64,000 nucleotides of DNA. Source: Orobanche coerulescens (taxonomy: Eukaryota > Streptophyta > Magnoliopsida > Lamiales > Orobanchaceae). Numbering within the stretch: position 1 is the stretch's first letter; each line of letters opens with the position of its first letter. The notes beneath the pieces were generated by a model that was not told the origin of the DNA, made no database searches, and was given only the letters and a program-made list of their open reading frames with translations. A program made the position numbers and the translations under genes. This document shows, in pieces, positions 40,358-51,654 of this stretch. Location: the NCBI GenBank assembly GCA_033398695.1, contig CM065812.1, positions 139,878,858-139,942,857 on the forward strand, read 5' to 3'.

Positions 40358-41261
40358 AGGGCGATTTACATCTGACTACCTTTTTAGATGGCTTAATTAC
40401 ATTTTAGACTCTATTGTTTCAGATATTACAATGAAAGACAATCTTTGCTCTGTCGAGAAACTATATTTACAACGAAGGATAAAAGTCAAAATTTCAAATG
40501 ATGTCACAGGAGAGAGAGTACTGATATTCCGAATTTGCCATTTTATTTTCCTTTTTGTTTTTACCCATTTATTTTTGGCCTCCCGTGCTGGACCTCATTG
40601 AAATATATATAACACTTTTGGACTTCAGTGTAATAAATTTTCAAACTTCCTTGAAAAGAATATTTTTTTCAAAAAAAAGTATTTTCTGCAAAAATATATT
40701 ATTTTTCTCAAAAAATTATTTTGTTGGAAAAAAAATTATCTTTTCAAAAAAACATTATTTTATGGAATATTTTATTTATAGAAAAAAATTAAAATAATAT
40801 TTTCTGGAGAAAAATTATTTTTTGGCAAAAAAAATATTTTTTGAAACAAAAAATTATTTTCTGGAAAAAATATATTATTTTTCGAAAATATAAAAGTATT
40901 TTCTGGATTTTTTATTTTTTAAAAAATAAAAAAATTATTTTCTGGAAAAAAATAAAAAAAATTATTTTTGCGAAAAAATAAAAAAAATTTATTTTCTGGA
41001 AAAAAATATTATATTTAGAAAAAATAATTTATTTTCTGAAAAAAAAATATTTTTTTAAAAAAATGTATAAGCCAAACACTTTAATAACTTATAAGTGTAT
41101 TTTAAAAGAAATATTTTATTCAAATAAATAGAGGGGCATTTTCGTCTTTTTAATGGAAGTCAACACCAAACCAGATTTTTGTCCTTCGCTGTAATTTATG
41201 AAACAATAGGGACTAAACTGTAAACAAGACATCTAATAAGGTAGTTGGCTGTAATTTCCCC
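40358..41261. mobile_element. Mutator-like MITE (904 bp) with imperfect TIRs
   Basis: The left end (GGGCGATTTACATCTGACTA and onward through CTACCTTTTTAGATG, CTATTGTTTCA) is matched by the reverse complement of the right end (GGGGAAATTACAGCCAACTA, CTACCTTATTAGATG, CTATTGTTTCA) over roughly 90 bases. Candidate 9-bp flanks ATCCAACAC (40349-40357) and ATCCAAGAT (41262-41270) agree at six bases, an eroded target duplication. The core at 40640-41060 is an AT-rich imperfect repeat of TATTTTCTGGAAAAAA. No transposase. Confidence 0.65.
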
Positions 41262-41380
41262 ATCCAAGATATTACGTCTCTTGTCGTATAAAGAGGACTC
41301 TATAGGATGGACGGTCGAAGATCTCTTTGCTGTATGTTGGGGCTATATGACGAGTTCTAACAGCTTCCATACTTGGCAGT

Positions 41381-42495
41381 TGTTGTATCGAGATTTATTC
41401 ACCTCGACAGGCGATCGACTATAAGGCCGAGCGACCGAGTCCACACCAATCAAACTATGGCTAACTCGCCTAATCGAAGATACCAGACCACCATCAAGTA
41501 CATAGCGATCGACTCCCAAGGCGATCGCCCTTCGGCATCTGGCGATCGACTCTAGTGCCGGCTAAGGACAACCGACCTATGCCCCGAACAGAGACGATCG
41601 TCCGTCAAAGTCTACGAAGACTGGATCTCAAAACAGCACCCATGTGCAGATCCGAGACAAGATCCGCATTTCACGGATCATTGACCACCAACAGCTGTCT
41701 CTGACAAGGACGGCTCTACCTACCGAAAAGCCCGCCGAAATGCACGAGGTGGGACCGCCCGTGACAGCGGCTCAGACGCGTGCAGGCTTGTCATTGGACC
41801 GCGCGACTGACTGCCAGCAACTCCCGCGGACTTTAAGGGGACAAGCCCATGTGCTAAAAGACGATCGCCCGCTTATTATAATACAGCAAAGGCGATCGCC
41901 CGGCATATCCAAGTCCTATAAATAGAGAACCTCCTCCTACTGGAAAAAGGTTCCCAATTCGTTCACTTATATTCCGAATTCATTCACGGAAATAGAGAAG
42001 AGCATACATACCATCAAGCTCCCAGCTTTCTCTCCGGAATCTACCTCAGGATTTCTCTCTCAGAACCTCTCATCCAGAAGACGGTCAGCAGAGGCAAGAA
42101 GTCTCCACAGTGCAGATTCAAGGAGATTCATAAGCCCAGGAGCTCAAGCATACATCTACTACACGCCGTGAGAGACTGTCGATCTCTCACCGCCGTCACA
42201 GTTCATCTCCGTTGTTACAAGAACTCACAGAGCATCATATCTGGTTCTTCCGGCAATCTACACGCTCACTAGCTAAGATAACAAGAATCTTTACACTCAT
42301 TGTAATTGTATTCTTACATTAATACTCGTATCCCCGAATATTTATATTAATAACATCTCGCGAGAGCATTCAAGCCCGGGTTTAACAACCCCGGCAAATC
42401 TTGTGTTATTTATGTTCTCACGGAAGTGTTCTCGCATTTGTTTGCTATCCATCCATTCCAGCAATATCTATCTCCGGATAATATTTTGGGTAGCA
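41381..42495 (+). repeat. 5' LTR (1115 bp)
   Basis: Starts TGTTGTATCG and ends GGGTAGCA. Compared with the 3' LTR it lacks the final ACA, a 3-base loss right at the LTR/PBS junction. TATA box TATAAATA at 41917-41924, so transcription would start near 41950. It is nearly identical to the 3' LTR with scattered substitutions. Confidence 0.9.
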
Positions 42496-42516
42496 GTAAT
42501 TGGCGCTAGAAAGAGG
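42496..42516 (+). other. PBS of the non-autonomous gypsy-type element
   Basis: TTGGCGCTAGAAAGAGGGG follows the 5' LTR after a few bases. This is the TGGCGC class of PBS seen in Tat/Athila-type gypsy elements rather than the TGGTATC class used by the other gypsy elements here. I do not assign the tRNA. Confidence 0.6.
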
Positions 42517-42624
42517 GGATCTAACCCTCAATTTTATTCCTACCGTCTCGAAGAACACTCACTGTTCTCCGGGACATATACCTGAAGAAACACTCACTGT
42601 TCTTCAGAGAAAGCTTTCAGAGTC

Positions 42625-43852
42625 ATGACTTCTTCCTCCTCGTCGAAAAAAGCCGCTGGCCAGCCCGCCAGACACCTCCTTCCATCTCAGTCCGAGCCAC
42701 AGCCGATGGCAGAGGGTAGCCGCCGCGGTCCGAGACTCTCGATCCCGCCCCTGAGGGACGTCCCAAGCCTCTCGCTCGATCAGTTCCAAACCGCAGAACA
42801 GATCAATGAGGCCATGGCCATCCTACAAGGGCGACGGAGTGCTCTCGACGCGCCGCCCGCTATCACCCCCTCGGCCATCCGCCGCATGACCAAACGGAAG
42901 TACAAGGCGTTACTGACCAAGCGATCGCCAGGAGGCTCCCATTCGCAAGAAGAGGCGTTCTCCAGCCGGGGCACCTCTATTTTTGATCGTCTAGGCAGCG
43001 ACCCATCTTGGCGATCGGGGCAGTCCGGCCCCAGCCACGAGACGATGGAGCTCGAGTCCGTCACCAGGAGTTCGGCGTATCCAACTCCCAGAAGGCAGGC
43101 CATCCATCTGCCCCCCCCTCGCCCAACAACCGAGGTCGGCACCAGCGGAGTCAGGAGATCCGTACACGATCGCCTCGGCTCCCGCTCCAAAAGCCGATTC
43201 ACGAGCGACCAAGCTACAGCGATGGCCGCGATGCAATGCCTGCTCGACGACATAAAGGCGCTCCTGGAATATGGGGCAGGCGCCAAGAGCAAGATCGCCG
43301 GGCCAAGCGAGCCACTCGCGGTCCACGTCGAGCTCGCCCCCATGCAGCACAAGATCGCTCCTCCGCAAACACCTTTGTACGAGGGGAGATCAGACCCCGA
43401 AACACACCTGAGCAAGTTCAACATCTACATGACCGGGTGTGGGGCATCAGACGCGACCCGGTGCCGAATATTCCCTCTGAGGCTGGACGACCTTGCCCAC
43501 AGGTGGTACACCTCATTGCCGCCTCGATCTATCGGTTCCTTTAATCAACTGGCGAACGACTTCACAACATACCTCGCCATCGAGGTCGCTCGGCCAGAAG
43601 GTCCCCATCGCATGATGCAGATCAGGCAGGGGGAAGAAGAGTCCTACTCGGACTACATCGACCGGGTAGACGAGATCATCCTCAACAGCGAGCCCATATG
43701 GGATGAGATCGCCCTATACTCGGTCCTATGAGGATTCCATGGTCTTTCGCCTATGTTCAGGCATCTTACGAAGGACCAACCCACGACCTACGCGATCTTC
43801 CGCGCTAAAGCCGCAGACTTTATGGCCAGCCAAAGGTATCATCTTAGCCTAT
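42625..43852 (+). pseudogene. Gypsy gag (sense), 3' end frameshifted
   Basis: Opens at ATG 42625 and runs 368 codons to a TGA at 43729-43731. The N-terminal 200 residues are serine, proline and arginine rich. The gag domain lies at about residues 255-350: TPLYEGRSDPETHLSKFN, RCRIFPLRLDDLAHRWYTSL, FNQLANDFTTYLA, QGEEESYSDYIDRV. After the stop, another frame reads TKDQPTTYAIFRAKAADFMA up to about 43852, as gag would continue, so a 1-base shift near 43730 probably caused the stop. No zinc knuckle is seen. Gag would form the particle that packages the RNA. Confidence 0.75.
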
Positions 43853-43939
43853 GAGCAGCGCGATCGGCGCCCGGACGACGATCTCCAATCTTCCAGCCCG
43901 ATCGCTAGTATCAAGAAACATCATCAAGTCTGGAGGACT

Positions 43940-44450
43940 CGTTCGCCATCTACAGTTCATCATCTAACATGGTGGACTACGGCACGAGATCGCCTCCACC
44001 GCACGACGTACACTATCGAAGGTCGGCATTTAACATGACGATCTGAGGTGGAAGAGTGCAGCCATGGTCCTGGTGGTCGATGGAACCGACTACTTAGTCC
44101 ATGCAAGGTCCCTTTGGGCCAAGATCGCCCGCCCTTCGTTTAAATACGAGGCCGGCGTAGTCTGAGGGCCCTCCAAAGCTAATCAGTGGACACGATCGCC
44201 CGCCCTCAAAGGTTCATCATCTAACATGGTGAACCCGGACAACGCGACGCGTCGCTACCCCCGTCTCAACATACACCGTCAAGGGTCGCCATCTTCATGG
44301 CGGGCCGAGGTGGAAGTAGAGCTAACAAGCCACGGAAGTGGAGTTGATTAATCCAACGACGCCCTGCGAAAGGACTCCTCCAGATCAAGACCGCACGCCC
44401 TTCGTTTAAATACGAGGCGAGGCGCAGCCTAACGGAGGACCCTCACAATA
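43940..44450 (+). repeat. Degenerate direct repeat in the element spacer
   Basis: Two copies about 265 bp apart share CATCTAACATGGTG, GAGGTGGAAG and GCCCTTCGTTTAAATACGAG (44133 and 44399). No coding frame is apparent. Confidence 0.6.
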
Positions 44451-44989
44451 AAATGAGTCACGAGACAGACGATGTCGCTCGCGCATAAGACATGGTCATG
44501 GAGTCGGTCCATCGAACTCCGCGACTATGCACGGTTCCTCAATATGGACGACCGTCCTCGAGGATTCGACAAAGTTGAAGACCGCTCACTCGACGAATTA
44601 TTTTCATCCCCTTACTCTCACTAAGTGAACAAAAACAAGTGGGAAGAGTGCAAAGATATACATGACGATCGCCCCTATTCAACGACGTACGAAGATCGGC
44701 ATTATTCAGATGTTTGTGTGGCGATCGAATTTGTTGTAAAAGTTATCTTTATGAGTTTATCAATTCATTAGGAACTACACTCGCAACGATCCTCCTCACA
44801 CATTTGTACAAAGTCAAACAAAGACTCAAAAATAGCAATCATTCAAGTGATAAATCGGAGAATCAAACATTCATTTCATTGCTTGAAGTTTAATAAGTAC
44901 ATACAAGTTCGCCCGAAGGCCCAAGTACTACAAAAAGAAAGCTACAAAACTACGAGACAAAAAGCTAAAGCAAACAAGAGTGAAGAGCC
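44451..44989. other. Non-coding spacer of the non-autonomous element
   Basis: No open frame or clear repeat. Contains occasional GATCGCCC motifs like those in the LTRs, and the 3' flank of the antisense ORF. Confidence 0.4.
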
Positions 44990-45923
44990 TCAGGCCCCCG
45001 CCTGGCCTTCGCCTTCAACCATCGGATCGACCTGCGGCCCTTCCCCAGCTTCCAGAGCGGCCTTCCCATCCTCCGGAGCGTCAGGATGAACGAGGTTTGC
45101 CGGAGTCGGATACCAGCTCAAATCCACGCCAAGCTCTGACAGATCCAAAATCGGCAAGGAGAAAGCAGGATGGAGAGGATGCTCCAGCGCATATGCCTTG
45201 AAATTCTCAGCAAGAGGGCCGACCTCCAGCCCTCCCTTCTTAGTAGCTCGGATTGAGTCAGCGAACGCCATATAATAGGCAAACTCGCTGACAAACTCCA
45301 AGTTAAGGAAGGGATTGGCCTTGGTCGCCTCTACCTCCCCTTTCAGCTCCGCCATCGCCTGTTGCGATCCTTGGAGCTCGGCCTCCCTCGCAGCTATCTT
45401 CTCCTTCGACTCCGCTAGCTCGCTAGTCAGTCGAGCGACGGTCACCTTCAGTCGATCGGCCTCCGTCTCAGCAGCCTTCTGCGAGCGTACGACATTTGTC
45501 ATTCGGTCCCGGAATTGTAAGCGACCACAGAGATCGCTGAGCAGCCCGAAATAGCGATCGCTTGGGAGGTTGATAAGGGTGAGCGATCGAATACTCCCGG
45601 AAATCAAATCTTGGAGACGGACCGGCCAACCCCTCCATAATCTCAGCAAATGCCTCATAAGCCCAGCCAAAGGCACTGTGCCTCTCCCAGTAGGCCCTGA
45701 CCGCAAGATCTCTCTCCGTCTGCGAGCGCCTGCATTCGACGGCCGCCTCCTTAACCACGTCGGCCTCGTTGAACAGCGCCTCGACCTCCGCAGGGTCAAT
45801 TCTGGACCGAATAGCCTCAACGGCCGTCTCCATATGGAATTCAGCGGTGGATCCTCCCCGGACATCAGAAGTCCCAGCGGTGGAGGAAGTGCCCACTCCA
45901 TGTGAAGAAGATGTTCCAGCCAT
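44990..45923 (-). pseudogene. Antisense coiled-coil ORF of the gypsy-type element
   Basis: Starts at ATG 45923 (MAGTSSSHGVGTSS), continues VEAIRSRIDPAEVEALFNEA, AVECRRSQTERDLAVRAYW and EAFAEIMEGLAGP. Between 45600 and 45540 it changes frame, probably by an indel, and resumes as NVVRSQKAAETEADRLKV, ELAESKEKIAAREAELQ (a heptad-rich coiled coil), PFLNLEFVSEFAYYMAFADS, PLAENFKAYALEHPLHPAFS, DLSELGVDLSWYPTPANL and an acidic Gly/Glu tail. Helix-rich proteins like this are encoded antisense in some plant gypsy elements; their function is unknown. Its own TATA box is at 46071. Confidence 0.7.
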
Positions 45924-46070
45924 TTTTTGAAGAAAAGAGGAGAAAAGGAGTGTTCGTCTTACCAAAGATGAAATCGACCGACGATCAGCAATAAGATCTT
46001 CAGAAAAATCTTCAACAAGTCCTTCTTTCTCCAGTAAATGCGCGTAAGAATGGACACAGCCACCCTGCCC

Positions 46071-46080
46071 TTTTTATAGG
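46071..46080 (-). promoter_or_regulatory. TATA box of the antisense ORF
   Basis: Minus strand CCTATAAAAA lies about 150 bp upstream of the antisense ATG at 45923, giving a leader of about 120 nt. It sits between the ORF and the PPT, outside the LTR, so this gene would be transcribed independently of the element RNA. Confidence 0.5.
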
Positions 46081-46284
46081 AGATGGCAGGGACTTGTAAG
46101 CAATTAAGGAGAATATCAGGGGTCGGATCTCAACAGTCGCAATTAATACTCCCTTGAAACCCGCGTACCCGTCTTTTCAAGGACGCGTCAGTGAGGAGTC
46201 ATAAATGTCCATCGGTCTATCCCAATAGGAACCCGACACGTGTCCCAGAGACCAGCAGAACCACCTCACCCCACGTTTCCAACA

Positions 46285-46306
46285 TAGGAGCGAGCTGGGG
46301 GGCAAT
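46285..46306 (+). other. PPT of the non-autonomous gypsy-type element
   Basis: AGGAGCGAGCTGGGGGGCAA lies directly before the 3' LTR start TGTTGTATCG. Confidence 0.75.
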
Positions 46307-47424
46307 TGTTGTATCGATATTTATTCACCTCGACAGGCGATCGACTATAAGGCCGAGCGACCGAGTCCACACCAATCAAACTATGGCTAACTCGCCTAAT
46401 CGAAGATACCAGACCACCATCAAGTACCTAGCGATCGACTCCCAAGGTGATCGCCCTTCGGCATCTAGCGATCGACTCTAGTGCCGGCTAAGGAAAACCG
46501 ACCTACGCCCCGAACAGAGATGATCGTCCGTCAAACTCTACAAAGACTGGATCTCAAAACAGCACCCATGTGCAGATCCGAGACAAGATCCGCGTTTCAC
46601 GGATCATTGACCACCAACAGCTGTCTCTGACAAGGACGGCTCTACCTATCGACAAGCCCACCGAAATGCACGAGGTGGGACCGCCCGTGACAGCGGCTCA
46701 GACGCGTGCAGGCTTCTAATTGGACCACGCGACTGACTTCCAGCAACTCCCGCGGACTTTAAGAGGACAAGCCCATGTGCTAAAAGACGATTGCCCGCTT
46801 ATTATAATACAGCAAAGGCGATCGCCCGGCATATCCAAGTCCTATAAATAGAGAACCTCCTCCTACTGGAAAAAGGTTCCCAATTCGTTCACTTATATCC
46901 TGAATTTATTCACGGAAATAGAGAAGAGCATACATACCATCAAGCTCCCAGCTTTCTCTTTGGAATCTACCTCAGGATTTCTCTCTCAGAACCTCTCATC
47001 CAGAAGACGGTCAGCAGAGGCAAGAAGTCTCCACAGTGCAGATTCAAGGAGATTCATAAGCCCAGGAGCTCAAGCATATAACTAATACACGCCGTGAGAG
47101 ACTTTTGATCTCTCACCGCCGTCACAGTTCATCTCTGTTGTTACAAGAACTCACAGAGCATCATATCTGGTTCTTCCGGCAATCTACACGCTCACTAGCT
47201 AAGATAACAAGAATCTTTACACTCATTGTAATTGTATTCTTACATTAATACTCGTATCCCCGAATATTTGTATTAATAAAATCTCGCGAGAGCATTCAAG
47301 CCCGGGATTAACAACCCCGACAAATCTTGTGTTATTTATCTTCTCACGGAAGTGTTCTCGCATTTGTTTGCTATCCATCCATTCCAGCAATATCTATCTC
47401 CGGATAATATTTTGGGTAGCAACA
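46307..47424 (+). repeat. 3' LTR (1118 bp including terminal ACA)
   Basis: Starts TGTTGTATCG and ends GGGTAGCAACA; the perfect duplication GCAGT follows at once. TATA box TATAAATA at 46843-46850. Differences from the 5' LTR are scattered substitutions. Confidence 0.9.
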
Positions 47425-47429
47425 GCAGT

Positions 47430-47689
47430 ATTCTGACTTTTTTGAAACTGCTTGCTGTATATTGGCAATTATCAAAATAGAAATGTTTATCCCAACACGT
47501 AATACGTTGTGTTTGACAAGTATTAGTTTTTTGACAATGAGTTTTTCAAACAAAAAATATTATTGTTGGGTGTTTGGCATCATGTTCCCACTTGGCATCA
47601 TGTTAAGTACAAATTCAGCTTATTGATGTATGTTGTATTTGACAAATATTAGTTTTTTGGTTTATGTTGTATTAGACAATATTTTAATT
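47430..47689. other. Spacer between the gypsy-type element and the CACTA coding relic
   Basis: AT-rich, no coding frame. Contains a direct repeat of TTTGACAA(G/A)TATTAGTTTTTTG (about 47512 and 47638) and two GGCATCATGTT copies. It may be CACTA 5' sequence, but no CACTA terminus is seen. Confidence 0.35.
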
Positions 47690-49500
47690 CGTTTATGCAG
47701 ACACATCACTTGTCCTAGACATGCTCCTCGTTCTCCTTCTCATTCACCTCGTACTCCTCGTCATTCTCCTCCTCATTCTGCTGCTTCTCCTCATACGCAG
47801 ACTACTACATCGCGAAATCCTGCAAGATGTAGAAGTATGTCCAAACGACGTGTAGATGGAAAAAAGCTACCTCTTGACATTGATCCAATCCGGGGAAAAC
47901 ACAAGTACGAACACAAAATCAAATTAAGTACTTATTTGGGTAAACTTGCGAAAGATCATCTTTCAATATTATACGGTCGATGGAATCATGTACCGGACAA
48001 GCTGGATAAGGAAATGCTTTGACAGGATGTATTGGTACGTGCATTACTTTTGTGCTTAATTTATGTGTTTCACTTCGTGCTTAAATAATTTAAAAAACTG
48101 AATTAAATTTAAATAATCTGGAATTAAACTGAAATTTATAAAAAAAACATTAATTTAAGTTAGGAGGTGTGAGGGACAGCGATCCATCTTCTTCAAACCA
48201 ATGTCTGGACATTTTGCAAAAACATCTACTGTGCGGTCCAAAATCTAGACCCCAGTCTGCAATTGTGAGGGAACACGGTCCAGCTTCTTGGACCAGATGC
48301 AGCCATTTTTGCAAAAACATCTCATGCGGTCAAAATGCGGACATGATGCAATTGTGAGGGACCGCGGTCCAGACATTTCCGCGGCCCTACGCGCGCTTGT
48401 AGTCTTGAAGCCATATCTCCCTCGATACACCAAGGAATTTAGCATATAATATACCATTGCCAAGTTGATTTCACGAAGAATCCATACATATAGAGAACAC
48501 ATCCTAATTAAGTAAATTATTTTATAAAAAACAAAAATTAATTCAAATAATTTAAAATTTTATTATTGATAACATTTCAATTTGAATTGTCAATGTAGGC
48601 CAACTTTGGTGTCAGTCAAATTAGCAATATTAGCTAATTTCGCAAGAAGACGTTGCAGTCTATAGGCACGATGTGGAGGCCATTTAAGACTGATTTAACC
48701 AGTGAGTATATAAATGGTCCGTCGAAAGGGTTGTCTCCTTGTGAGAAGTATGGCATATCGGAGGACGATTGGAAAGAATTCAAAAAAGTTCACGAGGACC
48801 CTACTTGGGAGGTAAATCTGAATTCAAAAGACTTTTTCTATAGCTCACTTCCTTACAAATATTGCCTTACATATTATTTCGATTCCTTGCAAATATTTTT
48901 TTAGAAAAAGAAAATCAAGAGATAGCAAAGTTGAACAATGCTCCCCATACTATGGCTCGACCAGAATATGATTTTATGGAAGTATGAGAGATGGAGAGGA
49001 AGATGAAGGAGCGTAAAGATAAGCATCAAAATCTAGAGAAGATGTTATTATTGATCCTCCATCTCCTCCTTCACGTCATCAGAAGTGAAAGCTTGGTCGC
49101 CAAAAAAGATCCGGGGGAGTGTCAGGAGATGCTGCATGAGAGATTATTACTAAAATTGTAAGTTTAAAATACCCTTACAAAAAAATATTAACAGTTCATT
49201 TATGTGCTTCACATTCGTGTTTCACTTACGAAAAATCGTTCTTTTGTAGGAGGAGTTGGAGGAGCAGTGTACACAAGGAAGCTTCACTCCCGAGGGACGA
49301 CATGATATATTGGTTGAGACCATTGGGAGACTGGAGCACCCAGGCTGTGTTCGTGGCATTGGATTTGGTGTAGGCATTCGAGATTATTTTGGACGATCTT
49401 CACGTTGATCTGCATCATCAATCAATAAAAGTGTGTTGGAGGAACTAACGAAGAAGATCACATATTACGTCACATAAAATTTGATGAAAAAATTCGGCCA
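47690..49500 (+). pseudogene. CACTA (En/Spm) ORF relic, Transposase_24-like part
   Basis: Exon-like pieces on plus. About 47698-48022 has an acceptor-like ATGCAG, a serine/proline/histidine stretch, then GKKLPLDIDPIRGKH, STYLGKLAKDHLSILYGRW and DKLDKEML. About 48640-48810 reads QSIGTMWRPFKTDLTSEYI, GLSPCEKYGISEDDWKEF and EDPTWE. About 49250-49480 reads ELEEQCTQGSFTPEGRHDIL and VETIGRLEHPGCVRGIGF. This is the order of the plant Ptta/En/Spm Transposase_24 domain. Introns separate the pieces and stops occur (for example inside 49005-49140 and at 49409). It belongs to the element whose right end is at 52028. Confidence 0.75.
48169..48445 (+). repeat. Tandem repeat of ~90-96 bp in a CACTA intron
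   Basis: Three copies start GTGAGGGA at 48169, 48265 and 48354 (periods 96 and 89), each with GGTCCA and the first two with TTTGCAAAAACATCT. The third is cut short. Confidence 0.7.
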
Positions 49501-49679
49501 AATATTGTAGTCTTTGGGTGCTCATTCACAGCAGCCCTACTTTGATCTACGTACACATGATGATCATGTTACCCATGTTAGTACGAAGGGGAGTTGTGCC
49601 GATGATGTTTCTGGTCCTTGAGGAGGGAAGACTCCGCCTGGGGACACTGGTCGATTTAGATTTTATGTAGACGAGCGTC

Positions 49680-50200
49680 CTCCTCGTCTAGTCGCTATCG
49701 ATCGAGTTCATCATGGAGATTCTACCCTACATTGTGCTCCTTTAATAGCTCATTTGGTTAAGGTAGTAGTCGATGAGGCCGTAGATGGCAGTGCCGAGGT
49801 TCTTATACCTAATAAAGAGGTAAGCTTACTGAGGGAAGCTCTAGGTACCTTTACTGTATGGCTAAAGAATCTTGTCGTTGCCGACTTTATCAAGGTATAT
49901 TTCTTGGGTGTTTTTAATATTAAATCTAAATAAAAGATATTTCGATTATAGTTGGTTTTTACACTCTTCTATATGATATAGGATATTGAGCGACCTGAGC
50001 GACCTAAGAAACATGCTCGTAAAGATGACCGGTCGAGTAACAGAGATGACACCATGAGAGAGTTATTTGGTGTTGCAGCGACTCTTTTTAGTGACCCGTT
50101 ACAAGTGCCATGGGATACAACTTCCTTTGGCCGTGGTGGTGGTGACGTTCCCTTGTACATAAGTTACAATGATCTTTTGGAAATCATTCAAGACAAGTAG
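49680..50200 (+). pseudogene. CACTA ORF relic, middle domain
   Basis: A plus-strand piece reads GDSTLHCAPLIAHLVKVVVD, EAVDGSAEVLIPNKEVSLL and EALGTFTVWLKNLV. An intron-like gap (49892-49979) follows, then RPERPKKHARKDDRSSNR, FGVAATLFSDPLQVPW and VPLYISYNDLLEIIQDK with a TAG at 50198. The pattern matches the region between Transposase_24 and the Ulp1-like domain in plant CACTA proteins. Confidence 0.65.
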
Positions 50201-50329
50201 TGGCTTAACTTATCGATTCTACCATTTTAGACTTTATAAGTAATTCTTTACCTGCATATTCATGTATGTTTATAAAAATTTCATAGTTTAGAATGTAAAT
50301 TTAGATATTAATATTTTGTTTAACAAATT

Positions 50330-51390
50330 AGGTATTTATCGAAATTGAACGTGGGCACGATGGACGAGGATTTTTATGGATATTTTCATCCTCAACCCAT
50401 ACAAAATATGGAAAATAAGGGAGAGGAGACCTCCGGATACATCACTTCCCGTATGTCAGATGCAAAAAAACTGATATACCTTGGAGCTTACAATCATAAG
50501 TAAGTATAGACTTATAAATTGAATCTATGTTAGATTTGCATATTTTCTCCTCTTTTTTCAAAATTGATTTTGAACACTACCCTTTTTTTCTCTAAAAGTC
50601 TTAATATTTTTTTCACATCTTTGTAGATTTTTATATTAATAATCGTGTAAGTAGATATGTTTAGATTGATTTGATATGCAAAATTAAATAATCCCGGCCC
50701 TCCCCCTTGGTAATACGTTTGTTAATGTAATGAGCATTGGTAACTTTGATCATTATTCCGGCAAAAGGGATTGTTGTGTGGTTTTACTCAATACACCGTA
50801 ATCCGACAATCGGATTAAGGTCGTAGTCCAGAAGTAAGTTTTAACTTGTAATATTTACTTGGAAAATATATTATATTTTCATTTCATAATACATTAGTAC
50901 TTCTTTCAAACAGTACCATGACCGCTTTAAGGTGATGGGGGGTATGCATACATGTAAATCCAAACATACCTTTACTTGGATATATTCCAAAGTATGTAAT
51001 ACATTTAGTCATATAATATATATATATATACACATATATATTAGCTATATATATGTATATATATATATATAATTGAGCTTCATACTTTTTTTAGTGTAAT
51101 AAACAAAACGGAGGTTGAGAGTGTGGGTATTACGTTATGCACTGGATGTCGATCATTGTCCGAGCTCGTATTATCAATGAATGGATGGAGGTGATAAACT
51201 TTTATTTCTGTTTTTAAATTATTTAAATTTAATTTCAGTTTTTTAAATTATTTTAGTTTAAAAGTGATTTAATCGTTTAAGTTGATGAGTTTGTTAATTT
51301 ATATGTTTATATGTACAGATGTTTGAGGATATTGCAGCACTTTCTATAGATAGAATTCATGAAATTCGAACCAAATGGGCAGAATAATTT
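50330..51390 (+). pseudogene. CACTA ORF relic, Ulp1-like C-terminal pieces
   Basis: Short broken pieces: FGFLHPQP-like sequence near 50375, YITSRMSDAKKLIYLGAYN (50437-50495), a CVVLLNTP segment with DNRIKVVVQ (50770-50830), and a closing IDRIHEIRTKWAE (51345-51385) as in the ends of CACTA-linked C48 protease-like ORFs. Intron gaps and stops lie between them. No intact catalytic H-D-C set is visible. Confidence 0.5.
51018..51072. repeat. (TA)n microsatellite
   Basis: Imperfect TA run with TATATATACACATATATA interruptions inside the CACTA relic. Confidence 0.8.
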
Positions 51391-51654
51391 TTGGAGGTTA
51401 GAAACCGTTTATATGGGTATATTTTTTACATTTGATTTTGTAAGAATTATCATTGTCTTGTTTGGTTAGTTCGTGAATTGTGTTGTTGAATTGGATGGAA
51501 CATCATTTGATGGTTGGATGAGAGTTGTGTTATATTGGTGAATAGATGAAGTTGTGTTGTTGAGGTTTATTTGAGATTGTTGTATTCTGGTTTGCTGTAC
51601 TGTTTTTTGAAATTATGTAGCAGGTTGGTAAATTAAAAAATAACCTGGTATTAA

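Larger units (their letters stand above)
41381..47424 (+). mobile_element. Complete non-autonomous gypsy-type retrotransposon with antisense ORF
   Basis: 6044 bp, flanked by perfect GCAGT duplications (41376-41380 and 47425-47429). LTR ends are TGTTG...CAACA. Order on plus: 5' LTR, PBS, gag, a repeat-bearing spacer, an ORF on the opposite strand, PPT, 3' LTR. No protease, RT, RNase H or integrase is found, so it would need proteins in trans. An antisense ORF between the pol position and the 3' LTR is known from Tat-lineage gypsy elements; placing this element there is an inference. GCGATCG-type motifs are unusually frequent throughout. Confidence 0.88.

Noticed and set aside
42780..43424. 214-codon minus ORF opposite gag
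   Set aside because: It is the complement of a convincing gag in a GC-rich region, with no domain of its own.
45315..45905. Plus ORFs opposite the antisense coiled-coil gene
   Set aside because: They are shadows. The minus frame has heptads and a promoter; the plus frames have neither.
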